Shown: positions 16,501-28,059 of the stretch, in pieces
Numbering within the stretch: position 1 is the first letter of the stretch
How the letters are laid out: each line of letters opens with the position of its first letter
DNA from: a bacterium
GTDB lineage: Bacteria > SZUA-79 > Acidulodesulfobacterales > Acidulodesulfobacteraceae
Reading direction: 5' to 3'
Length of the DNA: 64,000 nt
Assembly: GCA_021795355.1 (NCBI GenBank)
Contig: JAJYPL010000002.1
Span: forward strand, 1 to 64,000
Notes under the pieces: generated by a model
Seen by the model: only the letters and a program-made list of their open reading frames with translations
Told to the model about the DNA's origin: nothing
Databases searched by the model: none
Program-made: the position numbers and the translations under genes

Positions 16501-17474
16501 TCCGTCTCCTGAATCGATTGATTAGTTTGATTATTAGTATTAGATTGATTCGCTCCGACGGTTGCGTCTAAGGCTGCTTTTGCGTTTTTTAGTTTTTCGG
16601 CTTCGTTTCCGGGTTTAAATTGGGGAAAATAGTGTCCGCCTTTTAATTTAAAAGAAAAATTGCATTTATCGGCAACCAAAAGGGTATTAGATATAGCTTC
16701 CGAAGGGTAGCGTCCGAAAATTTCTTTCATCTCGTCCTGCGACCTAAAATATAGGTCTTTAGTCGAAAATTTTAATCTGTCTTTGTCTTCGACGGTTTTT
16801 CCGGTCTGTATGCAAAGAAGTACGTCGTGGGCTTCATAGTCTTCTTTAAGAAGATAATGGCAGTCGTTGGTGGCGACCAGAGGTATCCCGTATTTTTTAG
16901 AAAGCTCTATTAATCCGTCGTTGGCCGCAAGCTGTTCTTCCATGCCTTGAACCTGCATTTCTAAATAAAAATCGTCTTTAAAAATATCTAAATAAAACTT
17001 AAGGCTTTCTTCCGCGGAATCGAATCTTCCTTTTACTATTTCATAAGGTATTTCGCCTTTAATACAGGCGGACATAGCTACTAAGCCTTCGCCGTGGTCT
17101 TTTAGCGTATTTTTGTCGATTCTCGGCTTGTAATAAAACCCGTCTATATAAGACATAGAAACTAGTTTCGAAAGATTTTGATAACCGGCATCGTTTTTTG
17201 CAAGAAGAATAAGGTGATTATAAAATTTCTCGTTTGCATTTTTAAGTTTCATATCGGATTTAGAAATATACATTTCACACCCGATTATAGGTTTTACTCC
17301 TTTTTTAACCGCTTTTTCGTAAAATTCTATCGCTCCGAACATATTTCCGTGATCGGTTACCGCAACGGCAGGCATATTAAATTCTATGGCTTTACTTACT
17401 ATATCGTCTATTTTAATTGCGCCGTCTAAAAGACTGTAATGCGAATGAAGATGCAGATGAACAAAATCGCTCAT
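13569..17474 (-). CDS. dnaE: DNA polymerase III subunit alpha
   Basis: This is the replicative polymerase subunit. The order is: PHP domain at the N-terminus ([13 protein letters not shown], first metal ligands intact), polymerase palm with catalytic acidic residues in MPDIDSDFC (about residue 450), fingers/beta-binding region ([21 protein letters not shown]), helix-hairpin-helix region and a C-terminal OB-fold ([18 protein letters not shown]). At 1301 residues it is about 140 longer than E. coli DnaE. The excess lies in a polar Asn/Gln/Thr/Ala stretch at about 295-335 and an acidic linker at about 1150-1205. It starts at ATG 17474 with GGAG upstream. Confidence 0.97.
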   Translation of the reverse strand: MSDFVHLHLHSHYSLLDGAIKIDDIVSKAIEFNMPAVAVTDHGNMFGAIEFYEKAVKKGVKPIIGCEMYISKSDMKLKNANEKFYNHLILLAKNDAGYQNLSKLVSMSYIDGFYYKPRIDKNTLKDHGEGLVAMSACIKGEIPYEIVKGRFDSAEESLKFYLDIFKDDFYLEMQVQGMEEQLAANDGLIELSKKYGIPLVATNDCHYLLKEDYEAHDVLLCIQTGKTVEDKDRLKFSTKDLYFRSQDEMKEIFGRYPSEAISNTLLVADKCNFSFKLKGGHYFPQFKPGNEAEKLKNAKAALDATVGANQSNTNNQTNQSIQETETADAADFDAADYFEKKTREGFEEIFIKTPTKAAAESYLNRKDEYKARLDMEIEVIKKSNFAGYFLIVSDFIKYAKEHGIPVGPGRGSAAGSLAAYCLKITEIDPIKYDLMFERFLNPERISMPDIDSDFCINGRDEVIKYVAHKYGEEKVSQIITFGTMLAKAVIRDTGRALNMPYAEVDKIAKLVPNTLGITLENAIKEEPKLRNLIESNPKVKKLIEIAKRLEGLARHASTHAAGVVISNEPINSYMPLYKGTKETDVITTQYTGTDLEKLGFIKFDFLGLKTLTVMNEAIKLINETKSLQRLQREREGENGGFNEDKDFNIYDIDLNDKAAFKLLAAGDTTGVFQLESSGMKELIKKLIPNSFDDLIPLVALYRPGPLGSGMVDDFIKAKHGKAKIHYIHPSLKDILHETYGVMLYQEQIMRVATNLAGFSMGEADVLRKGVGKKQTELINQMKDKFISGCKANGIEESKSEKIFSLIVKFGEYGFNKSHSTAYAYIAYMTAYLKANYKEHFTAALLSSEMTNADKLTKIINEAKSGMNACEILPPSVNESSERFAIVEKRIFADNCEDKSKESAGGTVKLAIRTGLGAVKNVGKAAIDSILQARSDKPFKDLLDFCSRVDTRKVNKRTIENLIKSGALDIGGESRKWMLDNLEAVMEESIRKREKEDSGQADLFGSPSESIDFEAGKNDSYLTAAGEKDDIKSILAFEKESLGFYLSGHPLDGYEEKLKLLKIKSVADIVKEYIEAKGKIPLDASYKVVGVINQLKVRKTKSNDKMASFILNDNNSNIETVFFPKSFLKYEDVLSTNQPVIITGRIDFSGLDLSVLSGKGTQTADGENLSEIEASENDIYKLEDNALTENAGQDAALINGDADLGIKIVGESIELLDAVKVKPTVKPAGDACIIEIKDNAAMLDGDEFKKMLFEIKKSFSEAKGNDKVIFRISGYSITLGENIAVDKSLLKSNPLSNYLNII

Positions 17475-17492
17475 TATAAGTTTACTCCGTTT

Positions 17493-17639
17493 TTATTCCC
17501 ATTCTATCGGAAAAGGTATCAGATTAATTTTTTTGCAAATATTTTTTTGTTAATTGACGTTATTTGTATGCAAAAAAATAAAATCTGATACCTTTTCCTT
17601 ATATTATTTTTTGTTTCCTTTACATTATTCCCATTCTAT
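17493..17639. repeat. 15-bp direct repeat flanking the 90-bp element
   Basis: TTATTCCCATTCTAT occurs at 17493-17507 and again at 17625-17639, where it is the last codons and stop of guaA. The first copy touches the left end of the 90-bp element. The pair may mark duplicated target sequence or a local duplication of the guaA 3' end. Confidence 0.75.
17509..17598. repeat. 90-bp dispersed inverted-repeat element, copy A
   Basis: Perfect 17-bp terminal inverted repeats GGAAAAGGTATCAGATT bound an AT-rich centre containing further complementary T/A runs. Length and sequence align with 22133-22222. It sits in the 150-nt gap between guaA (stop) and dnaE (start), which holds no gene. A folded transcript would form one long hairpin. 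Confidence 0.85.
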
Positions 17640-19166
17640 AGTCGAAGGCGGTTTCGAAGTGATATCGTAAACCACTCTGTTAACGCCTTTAATTTCGGAA
17701 ATTATTCTTGAAGAACACGCTCTTAATATATCGTAATCTAATTTTGCGAAATCTGCCGTCATTCCGTCCACGGAAGTCACCGCGCGAAGAGCAACTACCG
17801 ATTCATAGCTTCTTTTATCCCCCATTACGCCTACAGTTTTCACCGGCACAAGCACCGGAAAAGACTGCCATATTTTATCGTATAATCCCGCCGCTTTTAT
17901 TTCCTGAGCAACTATCGCATCGGCTTTCTTTAAAATATCGAGATTTTTTTTGTCCACCGCCCCTATTATTCTGATGGCTAATCCGGGACCAGGGAAAGGC
18001 TGCCTGTTTATTATTTCTTCCGGAATTCCTAATTTTTTGCCGATTACACGGACTTCGTCTTTAAATAATTCCCTTAAAGGTTCTATTAATTTTAAATTTA
18101 ATTTTTTCGGAAGACCGCCGACGTTATGATGGCTTTTTATTACGCTTGAAGCTCCGAACACTTTAACGGATTCTATTACGTCCGGATAAAGCGTTCCCTG
18201 CACTAAAAAATTTACGCCTTTAATCTTTTTTGCTTCTTTTTCGAATATTTCTATAAAAAGCCTGCCTATAATTTTACGTTTTCTTTCGGGATCGGTTACC
18301 CCTTTAAGTTCTTTTAAAAATAAAGCCGAAGCGTTGACTAATTTTACGTTAAGGTTAAGATTTTCCTTATAATACTTCATAACCGATTCCGCTTCCGATT
18401 CCCTTAAAAGTCCGTTATCGACAAATATGCATTTAAGATTGCCGCCGATAGCCCTGTCGGTAATAGCCGCCGCTACAGTAGAATCGACTCCTCCCGAAAG
18501 AGCGCATACAGCTTTTGCTCCGCCCGTTTTTTCCTTAATTTCCGCAACTTTGTCGGATATAAAATCTTCAAGTTTCCAGTCGCCTTTAACGCCTGCTATT
18601 TCAAATAAAAAATTATTTAATATATTAGTCCCGCATTCGGTGTGGACTACTTCAGGATGAAACTGCAGTCCGTAAAATTTTTTTTCCGGATATTCAAATG
18701 CCGCCGTATCGCAAGTTTCCGTCTGCGCCGTTATTTTAAAGCCTTTGGGAATTTTCACTATGACGTCGCCGTGGCTCATCCATACTAAGCTCGATTTGCC
18801 GCATCCTTTTAAAAGGCTGCTCTTGTGAAGTATCTCAAGTTTTGAATGGCCGTATTCGCGGTTTTTAGCAGGCTTTACTTCTCCGCCGAGAAGATGCGCC
18901 ATAATCTGCATACCGTAACATATGCCTAAAAAAGGAATGTTTAATTTAAATAAATCTTTAGAAATTACGGGAGCGCTTTTATCGTAAACCGAAGACGGCC
19001 CCCCTGAAAGTATGATTGCATTTGCATTGTATTCTTTAATTTTGCTTAACGGAGTATTAAAAGGATATATCTCGCAATAAACCTTGCTTTCCCTGATTTT
19101 CCTCGCAATAAGCTGGGTATATTGCGATCCGAAATCTATAATAAGTATTTTAGAATGTATTCCCAT
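17625..19166 (-). CDS. guaA: GMP synthase (glutamine-hydrolysing)
   Basis: It converts XMP to GMP using glutamine and ATP. The N-terminal class I amidotransferase domain has the nucleophile Cys in [10 protein letters not shown] (about residue 81) and His/Glu in QFHPEVVHT. The ATP-pyrophosphatase domain has the P-loop [12 protein letters not shown] (about 223-234). The C-terminal dimerisation domain ends with the conserved [17 protein letters not shown]. At 513 residues it is full length. It starts 3 nt after the guaB stop, forming a guaBA operon. Confidence 0.97.
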   Translation of the reverse strand: MGIHSKILIIDFGSQYTQLIARKIRESKVYCEIYPFNTPLSKIKEYNANAIILSGGPSSVYDKSAPVISKDLFKLNIPFLGICYGMQIMAHLLGGEVKPAKNREYGHSKLEILHKSSLLKGCGKSSLVWMSHGDVIVKIPKGFKITAQTETCDTAAFEYPEKKFYGLQFHPEVVHTECGTNILNNFLFEIAGVKGDWKLEDFISDKVAEIKEKTGGAKAVCALSGGVDSTVAAAITDRAIGGNLKCIFVDNGLLRESEAESVMKYYKENLNLNVKLVNASALFLKELKGVTDPERKRKIIGRLFIEIFEKEAKKIKGVNFLVQGTLYPDVIESVKVFGASSVIKSHHNVGGLPKKLNLKLIEPLRELFKDEVRVIGKKLGIPEEIINRQPFPGPGLAIRIIGAVDKKNLDILKKADAIVAQEIKAAGLYDKIWQSFPVLVPVKTVGVMGDKRSYESVVALRAVTSVDGMTADFAKLDYDILRACSSRIISEIKGVNRVVYDITSKPPSTIEWE

Positions 19167-19169
19167 TAA

Positions 19170-20648
<1,479 letters not shown>

Positions 20649-20655
20649 TTATTAT

Positions 20656-21600
20656 TTAACTTATAAGTCCTTCCAGCAGTCCGCATTCCGAAACGGTAAA
20701 ACCCGAAACTTCAAAAAAATCCATGCTCTTTAACATTATGGCCGCTCCGGCGAGCACGAGATCTTCCCTTCCGGCTTCTACGCCGTCAATTTTCAGCCTG
20801 TCGGATATTTTCGCCGCGGCAAATCTTTTATAAATTCCGGCGGTTTTTTCCCTGCTTACGAAATATCCGTGCACTTTAAGCCTGTCATAGCTTTTCATAT
20901 TTAAATCGACCATAGCAAGAGTAGTCGATGTTCCTGCAGTTCCGAAAAGTTTTGCCGGTTTAAAAACAAAACCGGTTTCTTTTATTTTAGTTTTCAGCGT
21001 ATTTAATTTTTCATCTATTCGGCTTTCCAATTCTTTTAAATTTTCTTCTGACACAGGGTCGGTTTTAATAATTTCTTCCGTAAGATGCACAACTCCCATG
21101 TTTAAGCTGTATTTCCACAAAGGCGACCCGTTTTTAACGCAGGCGTATTCGGTAGAGCCGCCCCCTATGTCTATGGAATAAAATTCGTTAATACCGTTAA
21201 AACAATTAGAAATTCCTTTTAAAGTTATTAAAGCCTCTTTTTCTCCGCTTATAATTTCCAGCTTTAATCCGAATTCGTTAAAAATTATATATTCTACGTC
21301 TTTAGCATTTGGAGCATCTCTTAATACGCTTGTGCCGGTTATAGCGACATTCTCCGGATTTATGCCGTAATTTTTAATTTTTTCTAAATACACCTTTAAA
21401 GCGTCTTTGAGCCTGTTTATTGAACTTTGGGTAATTACTCCTTCTTTTTTAAAATTTTCGCCCAGTCTGATAATTTTCATATCAACGTAATCGGGACTTA
21501 AAAAATCGCTTTTCGGTCCAATTACAAGACATCTTATAGTATTCGTGCCAATGTCTATTGAAGCTTTAAATTTGTCGTCTGAGACGGAGTTTAAAAGCAA
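20656..21600 (-). CDS. exopolyphosphatase / pppGpp phosphohydrolase family (Ppx/GppA)
   Basis: The ASKHA-fold phosphatase acts on inorganic polyphosphate and/or pppGpp. It shows SIDIGTNTIRCLV (phosphate 1), the Ser/Gly loop YSIDIGGGSTEYA (phosphate 2) and GTAGTSTTLAMV. At 314 residues it is the short form without the C-terminal HD-like domain. The TTG start at 21600 has GGGGAG 9 nt upstream and lies 4 nt after the previous stop. Which substrate is used cannot be decided by sequence. Confidence 0.88.
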   Translation of the reverse strand: MLLNSVSDDKFKASIDIGTNTIRCLVIGPKSDFLSPDYVDMKIIRLGENFKKEGVITQSSINRLKDALKVYLEKIKNYGINPENVAITGTSVLRDAPNAKDVEYIIFNEFGLKLEIISGEKEALITLKGISNCFNGINEFYSIDIGGGSTEYACVKNGSPLWKYSLNMGVVHLTEEIIKTDPVSEENLKELESRIDEKLNTLKTKIKETGFVFKPAKLFGTAGTSTTLAMVDLNMKSYDRLKVHGYFVSREKTAGIYKRFAAAKISDRLKIDGVEAGREDLVLAGAAIMLKSMDFFEVSGFTVSECGLLEGLIS

Positions 21601-21604
21601 TATA

Positions 21605-22117
21605 CTATTCTCCCCTGTAATTTTTAACGTATTTAACGTAATTATTCGCGGACTCCCTTATCGAATCTATCTCTTTTTCGCTCAGATTTTTTTTGATTAC
21701 TCCGGGAAGTCCGGCTACCAAAGAACCTTCGGGTATAACTGTATTTTCTTTGACTAAAGCCCCGGCGGCAATTATGCAGTTTTTGCCTATTTTTGCTCCG
21801 GTTAAAACTATGGCTCCTATTCCTATAAGACAGTTATCCCCTATCTCGCACCCGTGAAGATTAACGTTGTGCCCTATCGTAACGCCTCTGCCTATTATCA
21901 AAGGACCGGTATCGTGCTGTACGTGAAGAACACTGTTGTCCTGAACGTTTGTATTTTCGCCTATTTTAATGTAATGTACGTCGCCCCTGATAACCGAACC
22001 GTACCAGACGCTGCATCCTTTTCCTATTTCTACGTCTCCTACGATAACTACGTTTTGCGACATATACGCCGTTTCGTCTATCTTCGGATATTTACCCATA
22101 TAAGATTCTATTATCAT
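21605..22117 (-). CDS. gamma-carbonic-anhydrase-like hexapeptide-repeat protein
   Basis: The 170 residues form a left-handed beta-helix of hexapeptide repeats, ending in a C-terminal helix. The three zinc-ligand His positions of the family are visible in VLHVQHDTGPLIIGRGVTIGHNVNLHGCEI. GNNxLVGIG-type sequence (DNCLIGIGAIV) and AAGALVKENTVIPEGSLVAG place it in the YrdA/PaaY/CaiE group. Members bind zinc or iron; carbonic anhydrase activity varies. GGAGG lies 4-5 nt before ATG 22117. It is coupled to the downstream Ppx/GppA gene. Confidence 0.88.
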   Translation of the reverse strand: MIIESYMGKYPKIDETAYMSQNVVIVGDVEIGKGCSVWYGSVIRGDVHYIKIGENTNVQDNSVLHVQHDTGPLIIGRGVTIGHNVNLHGCEIGDNCLIGIGAIVLTGAKIGKNCIIAAGALVKENTVIPEGSLVAGLPGVIKKNLSEKEIDSIRESANNYVKYVKNYRGE

Positions 22118-22132
22118 AAATCCTCCGTTTAC

Positions 22133-22222
22133 GGAAATGGCGTCAGATTAATTTTCCTTAATAAATTTTTATATGTTAATTAACCTAACCGTTTGCGGAA
22201 AATAAAATCCGGCACCGTTTCC
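22133..22222. repeat. 90-bp dispersed inverted-repeat element, copy B
   Basis: It has the same 90-bp length as the element at 17509-17598. The imperfect terminal repeats run from GGAAATGGCGTCAGATT at the left to AATCCGGCACCGTTTCC at the right, with compensating substitutions that keep the pairing. The inner GTTAATT and AAAATAAAATC stretches match copy A. It lies in the gap between dxr (stop 22350) and the gamma-CA gene. The remaining ~125 nt hold nothing I recognise. Confidence 0.82.
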
Positions 22223-22349
22223 TCTTTATTTCTTTATTAGTTATTTTCTTAATTATTTTTCGTTTGATTGTTTAGTAGTATATTATATAACAATTTTGAG
22301 GAAAAGTCGGGATTTTTTTTCCGATTCTGCCCCCGCCGCAACTTAGACG

Positions 22350-23513
22350 CTAAATACCGGAAATGAGCTTTTTTGAAAGAGATTCGGCCTGCTTTTTCGC
22401 TTCTATGACGTCTTCTATGGTTTTTAATTCGAAAGGTTTGTGCTTTTGCATTACCGACTCCACGTTTTGGGCGATTTTATTAAAAGATATTTTTCGGTTT
22501 AAAAAAGAATTAACGAAAATCTCGTTTGCTTCGCAAAAAACCGCCGGCATGCTCCTGCCTTCCCGTAAAGAACTTCTTGCAATATTTAAAAAAGGGAACT
22601 TCTCGTCGTCAGGCGCAAAAAACTCCAGCTTTGCAACTTCGGTCAAATCTATCGGTTTCATGAGATTATGAAAACGATGCGGATAAGACATGGCATAACC
22701 TATGGGTCCTTTCATATCGGCATCTCCCATCTGGGCTATTAACGTACCGTCCATAAATTCAACCATCGAATGAACTACCGCCTGCGGATGTATAACGACG
22801 TCGATTTTATCTTCTTTAAAACCGAATAAAAACGAAGCTTCTATTATTTCAAGCCCTTTATTGGCGAGCGTGGAAGAATCTACGGTTATTTTCTTTCCCA
22901 TCTTCCATTTAGGATGATTCAATGCCATATCGACGGTTATATTCTTGAAATAGTTTTTGTCCTTGTCGTAAAAAGGTCCTCCCGATGCCGTAAGGATTAA
23001 TTTTTTAACGTCCTGCTTAACTCCGCTTTTAAGGCACTGAAACAGAGCAGAATGTTCGGAATCTACAGGAATTATTTTAGCTTTATGCTTTTTCGCCGTT
23101 TTATTCAGAATATTGCCGGCCATAACCATGGATTCTTTATTCGCAAGCGCAAGGTCTTTGCCCGCCGCAAGGCTCCTGTAAGAAAGCAAAAGCCCCGCGG
23201 AACCGCTTATAGCGTTCAATACCACGTCGAATAAGCCGTCGGAAACCGCTTCATGCAGTCCTTCTTCGCCGAAAATCAATTTCGTCTTAACGCCTTTGAC
23301 GTTTTTTAAGCCTTCTTTAGCCTTAGCGCATTCCGTTTTTGAAGAAAGAACGCAGTATGCAGGTTTGAGCTTTATGACCTGTTCTTTTAACTCCTGCGTA
23401 AAATGCCCCGCCGCAATGCCTTTTACGGCAAGGAAATCCGGATATGATACTGCTACGTTTACCGCATTTCTGCCTATAGAACCGGTAGAACCGGCAAGAA
23501 ATATATTTCGCAT
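22350..23513 (-). CDS. dxr: 1-deoxy-D-xylulose 5-phosphate reductoisomerase
   Basis: It makes 2-C-methyl-D-erythritol 4-phosphate from DXP with NADPH, the first committed step of the non-mevalonate isoprenoid pathway. The NADPH-binding GSTGSIG is at residues 8-14. Metal and substrate motifs are PVDSEHSA and ASGGPF, then NHPKWKMGKKITVDSSTLANKGLE. At 387 residues it is normal. ATG 23513 has no SD. It ends the rpsB-tsf-pyrH-frr-uppS-cdsA-dxr cluster. The rseP protease gene that often follows is absent here. Confidence 0.97.
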   Translation of the reverse strand: MRNIFLAGSTGSIGRNAVNVAVSYPDFLAVKGIAAGHFTQELKEQVIKLKPAYCVLSSKTECAKAKEGLKNVKGVKTKLIFGEEGLHEAVSDGLFDVVLNAISGSAGLLLSYRSLAAGKDLALANKESMVMAGNILNKTAKKHKAKIIPVDSEHSALFQCLKSGVKQDVKKLILTASGGPFYDKDKNYFKNITVDMALNHPKWKMGKKITVDSSTLANKGLEIIEASFLFGFKEDKIDVVIHPQAVVHSMVEFMDGTLIAQMGDADMKGPIGYAMSYPHRFHNLMKPIDLTEVAKLEFFAPDDEKFPFLNIARSSLREGRSMPAVFCEANEIFVNSFLNRKISFNKIAQNVESVMQKHKPFELKTIEDVIEAKKQAESLSKKLISGI

Positions 23514-23556
23514 AATATATATAATATATATTTATTTAAAGTATGTCGGCCATTTT

Positions 23557-24369
23557 TTATTTTAAGCAAAAAACCGAAATATAGTAAAAAAACGGAGCGG
23601 CAAGTATCAGGCTGTCTATTCTGTCCAAAATACCGCCGTGACCCGGAATTAAATATCCCGAATCCTTTTTTCCGCCCATCCTTTTAATTAGAGATTCCGT
23701 TAAATCTCCAAACATTCCGGCTAAAACAGTAACGGAAGATAAAATGATAAATGAAACAAGGGTAAATTCTTTATATTCGTTTATAAATATTCTAAATATA
23801 AGAGCCGTAAGGACGGCAGCTAAAAAACCTGTTACGGCTCCCTCTACCGTCTTTTTGGGACTTAAAGAGACGATAAGCTTATGCCTGCCGAAATGTCTGC
23901 CGCCGTAATAAGCGAAAATATCGGATGCCCATACGAGTATAAATAAAAGCAGAATAAGCATTCTGCCTCCGGAAATTTCAAAAATTTTAACGAGGAAAGA
24001 TATAAGAAAGCCCGTATAAATTATGGAAAACAGATCTATGAATAAGGTTTTCCCGAAATCGTTCTTAAAAGAAAGCACGTTTTTTAAAAAAATTAAAAAA
24101 ACGGAAAAAAATAAAATAAATATAAAAGCGCCGCTTTTTAAAAAAGCGAAAGAAAATGAGGTTAAAATAGCAAGCAGTTCGGGAAGAATAAAGTATTTAT
24201 ATTCCGGCAAATCGAAAATGGAATATATTTCATAAACCGAAAGCGCCGTCATAACGGCGGATACTATGAAAAATTCATATATATTCAGCAGAAAGATAGA
24301 TAAAATTATAATTACGCCGAATATAATGCCGAATATAAATCTTTTAGGGTCGAAATTAGGTTTTTCCAA
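23557..24369 (-). CDS. cdsA: phosphatidate cytidylyltransferase
   Basis: This integral membrane enzyme makes CDP-diacylglycerol for phospholipid synthesis. About eight TM segments are visible in 270 residues. The family signature near the C-terminus, with the conserved GDLTESLIKRMGGKKDSG followed by LIPGHGGILDRIDS, is intact, including the catalytic Asp pair. It overlaps the end of uppS by 14 nt. Confidence 0.95.
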   Translation of the reverse strand: MEKPNFDPKRFIFGIIFGVIIILSIFLLNIYEFFIVSAVMTALSVYEIYSIFDLPEYKYFILPELLAILTSFSFAFLKSGAFIFILFFSVFLIFLKNVLSFKNDFGKTLFIDLFSIIYTGFLISFLVKIFEISGGRMLILLLFILVWASDIFAYYGGRHFGRHKLIVSLSPKKTVEGAVTGFLAAVLTALIFRIFINEYKEFTLVSFIILSSVTVLAGMFGDLTESLIKRMGGKKDSGYLIPGHGGILDRIDSLILAAPFFYYISVFCLK

Positions 24370-25063
24370 AACGCCTTGACCTTTTTTCGTAATTTTTTAA
24401 TGCAGCCGTTAAATTTTTCTTTCTAAAATCAGGCCACAAAGTTTTAGTAAAATAAAGTTCGGCATATGCAGCCTGGTAAAGCATAAAATTAGACAGCCTT
24501 TCTTCTCCGCTCGTCCTGATTATAAGGTCAGGGTCCGGAATTCCTGCCGTATAAAGATAATTAGAAAAAAGTTCGCCGTCTATATCGGTTAACTCTATTG
24601 ATTTTTTTTTAACGTTTTCCGATATTTTTCTAACTGCATTTAATATTTCTTCCTTGGAGCCGTAACTTATCGCAAGCGTTAAAGTCAATTCGGAGCCGTT
24701 TTTTGTTTTATCTACGGCACTTGACACCGCCGTTTTTGATTTTTCCGGCAGTTTTTCTAAATTTCCGATAAAATTAAGCCTGATTTTATTTTTTATAAGA
24801 TAAGGAAGTTCTATTTCTATATACTGCTCAAGAAGATCCATTAAATAATCTACTTCTTCTTCAGGTCTCTGCCAGTTTTCCGACGAAAAAGCGTAAGCGG
24901 TAAGATATTTAATTTTATAATCTATGACGCCTTTTACGACAGATTTTAAAGATTTTATTCCTTCGGCATGCCCGTAAATTCTGTCTAAATTTCTTTTTTT
25001 CGCCCATCTGCCGTTTCCGTCCATAATAATAGCGATATGTCCGGGAAGATTTTTAAAAATCAT
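24356..25063 (-). CDS. uppS: undecaprenyl diphosphate synthase (cis-prenyltransferase)
   Basis: It builds the C55 lipid carrier for peptidoglycan and O-antigen. The catalytic Asp is in IAIIMDGNGRWAKKR (about residue 17), followed by GHAEGIKSL and AFSSENWQRP. The C-terminal RTSGEERLSNFMLYQAAYAEL signature is present. At 235 residues it is typical. Its ATG overlaps the frr stop by 4 nt. Confidence 0.97.
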   Translation of the reverse strand: MIFKNLPGHIAIIMDGNGRWAKKRNLDRIYGHAEGIKSLKSVVKGVIDYKIKYLTAYAFSSENWQRPEEEVDYLMDLLEQYIEIELPYLIKNKIRLNFIGNLEKLPEKSKTAVSSAVDKTKNGSELTLTLAISYGSKEEILNAVRKISENVKKKSIELTDIDGELFSNYLYTAGIPDPDLIIRTSGEERLSNFMLYQAAYAELYFTKTLWPDFRKKNLTAALKNYEKRSRRFGKT

Positions 25064-25620
25064 ACCTCTGATATTTCTTTTTCTTTACGCTTTGTAATTT
25101 CGTCTATTTCTTTAATAAAATTATCCGTCAAATCCTGTACTTTTTTTTGAATTTTAAAAGACTGGTCTTCAGATATTTCCTTAGATTTTTCGGAAGATTT
25201 TATCTTTTCGTTCGCAAGTCTCCTGAAATTTCTGATTTCCTGTTTTATAGATTCGGATAGCTTTCCGACCTGTTTTGTTATTTCTTTCCTTCTTTCCTGA
25301 GTTAAAGCCGGTATTATTATGTTTATGCTTTTCCCGTCGTTGGACGGATTTAAAGAAGGGTCGTATTTTTGTATAGCTTTTTCAATAGCGGGAAGAGAAC
25401 CTGCGTCCCACGGATTTATAGTTATTGTCCTGCTGTCGGGAATAGATATCGAAGCAAGCCTTATTATAGGGGAAACCGAACCGTAATATTCGACGTTGAC
25501 CGCTTCTATTAATCCCGTAGAAGCCCTTCCCGTCCTGATTTTTGCAAGTTCAGCTTTATAAGCCTCTATAGCATGGCTCATCTTTGTTTTTGTTTCATTG
25601 ACAAATGCAGTTTCGTCCAT
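25060..25620 (-). CDS. frr: ribosome recycling factor
   Basis: It splits post-termination ribosomes together with EF-G. The 186 residues match the two-domain RRF: a three-helix bundle flanking a beta domain with VEYYGSVSPIIRLASISIPDSRTITINPWD and LTQERRKEITKQVGK. It lies 16 nt downstream of pyrH in the conserved translation/envelope cluster. Confidence 0.97.
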   Translation of the reverse strand: MDETAFVNETKTKMSHAIEAYKAELAKIRTGRASTGLIEAVNVEYYGSVSPIIRLASISIPDSRTITINPWDAGSLPAIEKAIQKYDPSLNPSNDGKSINIIIPALTQERRKEITKQVGKLSESIKQEIRNFRRLANEKIKSSEKSKEISEDQSFKIQKKVQDLTDNFIKEIDEITKRKEKEISEV

Positions 25621-25636
25621 GGCATAAGCTCCTAAA

Positions 25637-26368
25637 TTAAATATTTGCCTTTGATATTATCGTTCCTATGGATTCCCCTTTGACCACTTTTAAAAGATTT
25701 CCTTTACCGAGCAGATTAAAAACGACTATAGGCAGAGCATTGTCCATGCATAAAGATATAGAAGTAGAATCCATAACTTTTAAATTTTTATTCAAAACGT
25801 CTATATATGAAAGCCTCTCGAATTTAACCGCCTCTCTGTTAATTAAAGGGTCTTCGGTATATACGCCGTCTATCTTCGTGGCTTTCAATATAACGTCCGC
25901 ATGAATTTCCATTGCCCTCAACGATGCCGCTGTATCGGTAGTAAAGTATGGATTGCCGGTTCCCGCCGCAAAAATAACCACTCTTTTTTTTTCTAGATGG
26001 CGCAATGCCCTTCGGCGTATATAAGGTTCGGCAACCTGCTGCATAGCGATAGCCGTCTGAACTCTGGAAATTACGCCGTTATCTTCAAGGCTCGCCTGAA
26101 GGGCTAAGGCGTTTATGACAGTGGCAAGCATGCCCATATAATCGCCTTGCGTCCGTTCTATTCCTAAATCTTTGGAGGAGCTTCCGAATCCCCTGAAAAT
26201 ATTGCCGCCGCCTATAACTACGGCAATCTCGGCGCCTTCGGAAACGACGGATTTTATTTCCTGCGATACGAAATTGATTATCCCGGGATCTATCCCGCAC
26301 TTGCTTTCTCCGGCAAGAGCTTCGCCGCTGACTTTTAAAAGTATCCTTTTATAGTTAAGACCCATCAT
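25637..26368 (-). CDS. pyrH: UMP kinase
   Basis: This amino-acid-kinase-family enzyme phosphorylates UMP to [15 protein letters not shown] at the N-terminus, [10 protein letters not shown] and the late [19 protein letters not shown] are the family signatures. At 243 residues it is full length. The ATG overlaps the tsf stop by 4 nt. A second in-frame ATG follows at once (MMG), so the start is ambiguous by one codon. Confidence 0.97.
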   Translation of the reverse strand: MMGLNYKRILLKVSGEALAGESKCGIDPGIINFVSQEIKSVVSEGAEIAVVIGGGNIFRGFGSSSKDLGIERTQGDYMGMLATVINALALQASLEDNGVISRVQTAIAMQQVAEPYIRRRALRHLEKKRVVIFAAGTGNPYFTTDTAASLRAMEIHADVILKATKIDGVYTEDPLINREAVKFERLSYIDVLNKNLKVMDSTSISLCMDNALPIVVFNLLGKGNLLKVVKGESIGTIISKANI

Positions 26369-26970
26369 TCACCAAGCTGATAACGAACAAACCTTTTTAA
26401 AATGATATTTTCGCCTAATTTAGCTATCTCGTTGTCTATAATAACTGCTATATTTTTAGACGGATCTTTTATAAAAGCCTGCTCTGCCAGACAAACTTCC
26501 TGAAAGTATTTTTCAAGTTTGCCTTCTATTATTTTTTCTTTTACAGCCTGAGGTTTATCCATATTAGCAAGCTGTTCTCTGTATATCTCTTTTTCCTTAG
26601 CTATAACTTCGGGCTGAACGGCATCTCTTTTTATATAAAGAGGGTTTGAAGCCGCAATATGCATGGCGATGTTTTTGGCAAGCTCCTGAAATTCGTTAGT
26701 TCTTGCCACAAAATCGGTTTCGCAGTTTATTTCTAAAAGAACGCCTATTCTTCCGCCCGCATGTATATAAGAATATATTAAACCTTCTTTAGCTTCTCTG
26801 CCGGCTTTTTTCTGCGCTTTTGCAAGCCCTTTTTTTCTAAGAATTTCCACCGCTTTTTCAAGATCGCCTCCGGTTTCTACAAGGACGTTTTTACAATCTA
26901 CGAAACCTGCTCCGGTCATCTGGCGCAGACTTTTAACAAGTTCGGCGCTTATATTCTGTGCATTATCCAA
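26365..26970 (-). CDS. tsf: elongation factor Ts
   Basis: It exchanges GDP on EF-Tu. The N-terminal UBA-like domain ([33 protein letters not shown]) and the [10 protein letters not shown] core motif are intact. At 201 residues it is the short form with a single core subdomain, as in Thermus, rather than the ~280-residue E. coli form. It lies 100 nt downstream of rpsB. Confidence 0.96.
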   Translation of the reverse strand: MDNAQNISAELVKSLRQMTGAGFVDCKNVLVETGGDLEKAVEILRKKGLAKAQKKAGREAKEGLIYSYIHAGGRIGVLLEINCETDFVARTNEFQELAKNIAMHIAASNPLYIKRDAVQPEVIAKEKEIYREQLANMDKPQAVKEKIIEGKLEKYFQEVCLAEQAFIKDPSKNIAVIIDNEIAKLGENIILKRFVRYQLGE

Positions 26971-27070
26971 TTAATTTTTCCTCCCTGATATATAATATAT
27001 ATACTAAATAATATAATTTTGAATTTTGGCCTATTAATTATTCGGCTTAATATTACGCTTTTATTTAATT

Positions 27071-27889
27071 TTATATAGAAATATCTTCTTCCACGGTCGT
27101 TTCGGTATTTTCCGCCTGGGTCGAAACAGCTGCGGCAAAGGTTTCTTCGGTTATAACTCCTTCCGGCAGCGGCCGGCCTTTCCCTTTCCCCGTTTTTTCT
27201 TCATAAACTTTCCTGCCTTCGATAATGGCTTCGGACATAGCATTGAGAATAAGCTTTATTGCCCTGATAGCATCGTCGTTTCCCGGTATCATCCAATCCA
27301 CTAATTCAGGATCGGCATTGGTATCCGCAATTCCTATGACCGGTATTTCAAGTCTTTTTGCTTCTTTTGCCGCTATTATTTCATGGTGTACATCGACTAT
27401 AAAAACGGCATCCGGTATTTTATGCATATCCCTGAGACCGTTAAGAACTTTCTGGAGTTTAATTATTTCTTTTTCCATTCTGGCCATTTCTTTTTTTGTA
27501 AACCTGGAAAATTCTTCCGATTCTTTAAGGGATTCAAGCTCTTTCAATCTTTGTACGGAAAGTTTTATAGTGGAAAAGTTGGTGAGCATACCGCCGAGCC
27601 ATCTTTCGTTGACATACGGCATACCGCATCTTTTGGCTTCTTCCACGACAATAGGATTTGCCTGTTTTTTAGTCCCTACTATAAGAATAGTTCCGCCTTC
27701 TTTTGCGATATCGAAAAGTTTTTCGTAGGCTGCAGCGATATACGGCAGGGCTTTTTGGAGGTCAACTATATGAACTCCGTTTCTTGCCCCGTAAATATAA
27801 GGCTTCATCTTGGGATTCCATCTTTTTGTCTGGTGTCCGAAATGGACGCCGGCTTCCAACAACTGCTTAATCGATAAATTGAACGGCAT
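27071..27889 (-). CDS. rpsB: 30S ribosomal protein S2
   Basis: This ribosomal protein starts with the conserved MKQLLEAGVHFGHQTKRWNP-like segment (here LLEAGVHFGHQTKRWNPKMK). GTKKQA, NERWLGGMLTNF and GIADTNADPELVD also match. The 272 residues include an acidic tail ending EEDISI. AGGAG lies 7 nt before ATG 27889. It begins the rpsB-tsf cluster. The leader at 27890-28089 is the likely site of its promoter and of S2 autoregulation, but I cannot define a promoter there. Confidence 0.97.
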   Translation of the reverse strand: MPFNLSIKQLLEAGVHFGHQTKRWNPKMKPYIYGARNGVHIVDLQKALPYIAAAYEKLFDIAKEGGTILIVGTKKQANPIVVEEAKRCGMPYVNERWLGGMLTNFSTIKLSVQRLKELESLKESEEFSRFTKKEMARMEKEIIKLQKVLNGLRDMHKIPDAVFIVDVHHEIIAAKEAKRLEIPVIGIADTNADPELVDWMIPGNDDAIRAIKLILNAMSEAIIEGRKVYEEKTGKGKGRPLPEGVITEETFAAAVSTQAENTETTVEEDISI

Positions 27890-28059
27890 TTTTAGTCTCC
27901 TTTTGCGCTTTTTTCTCTCCGGCTACGCAAAACGCTTCAAGCGCAAATCAATAACCGGATACGATTTTGGTTAAAGTTAAATTAATTTTAAATCAACATA
28001 TTCTTTTATCATTTTTAGGCTTTTTTTGCAAGAAGAAATTTTGCATAATCAAATTTGTG

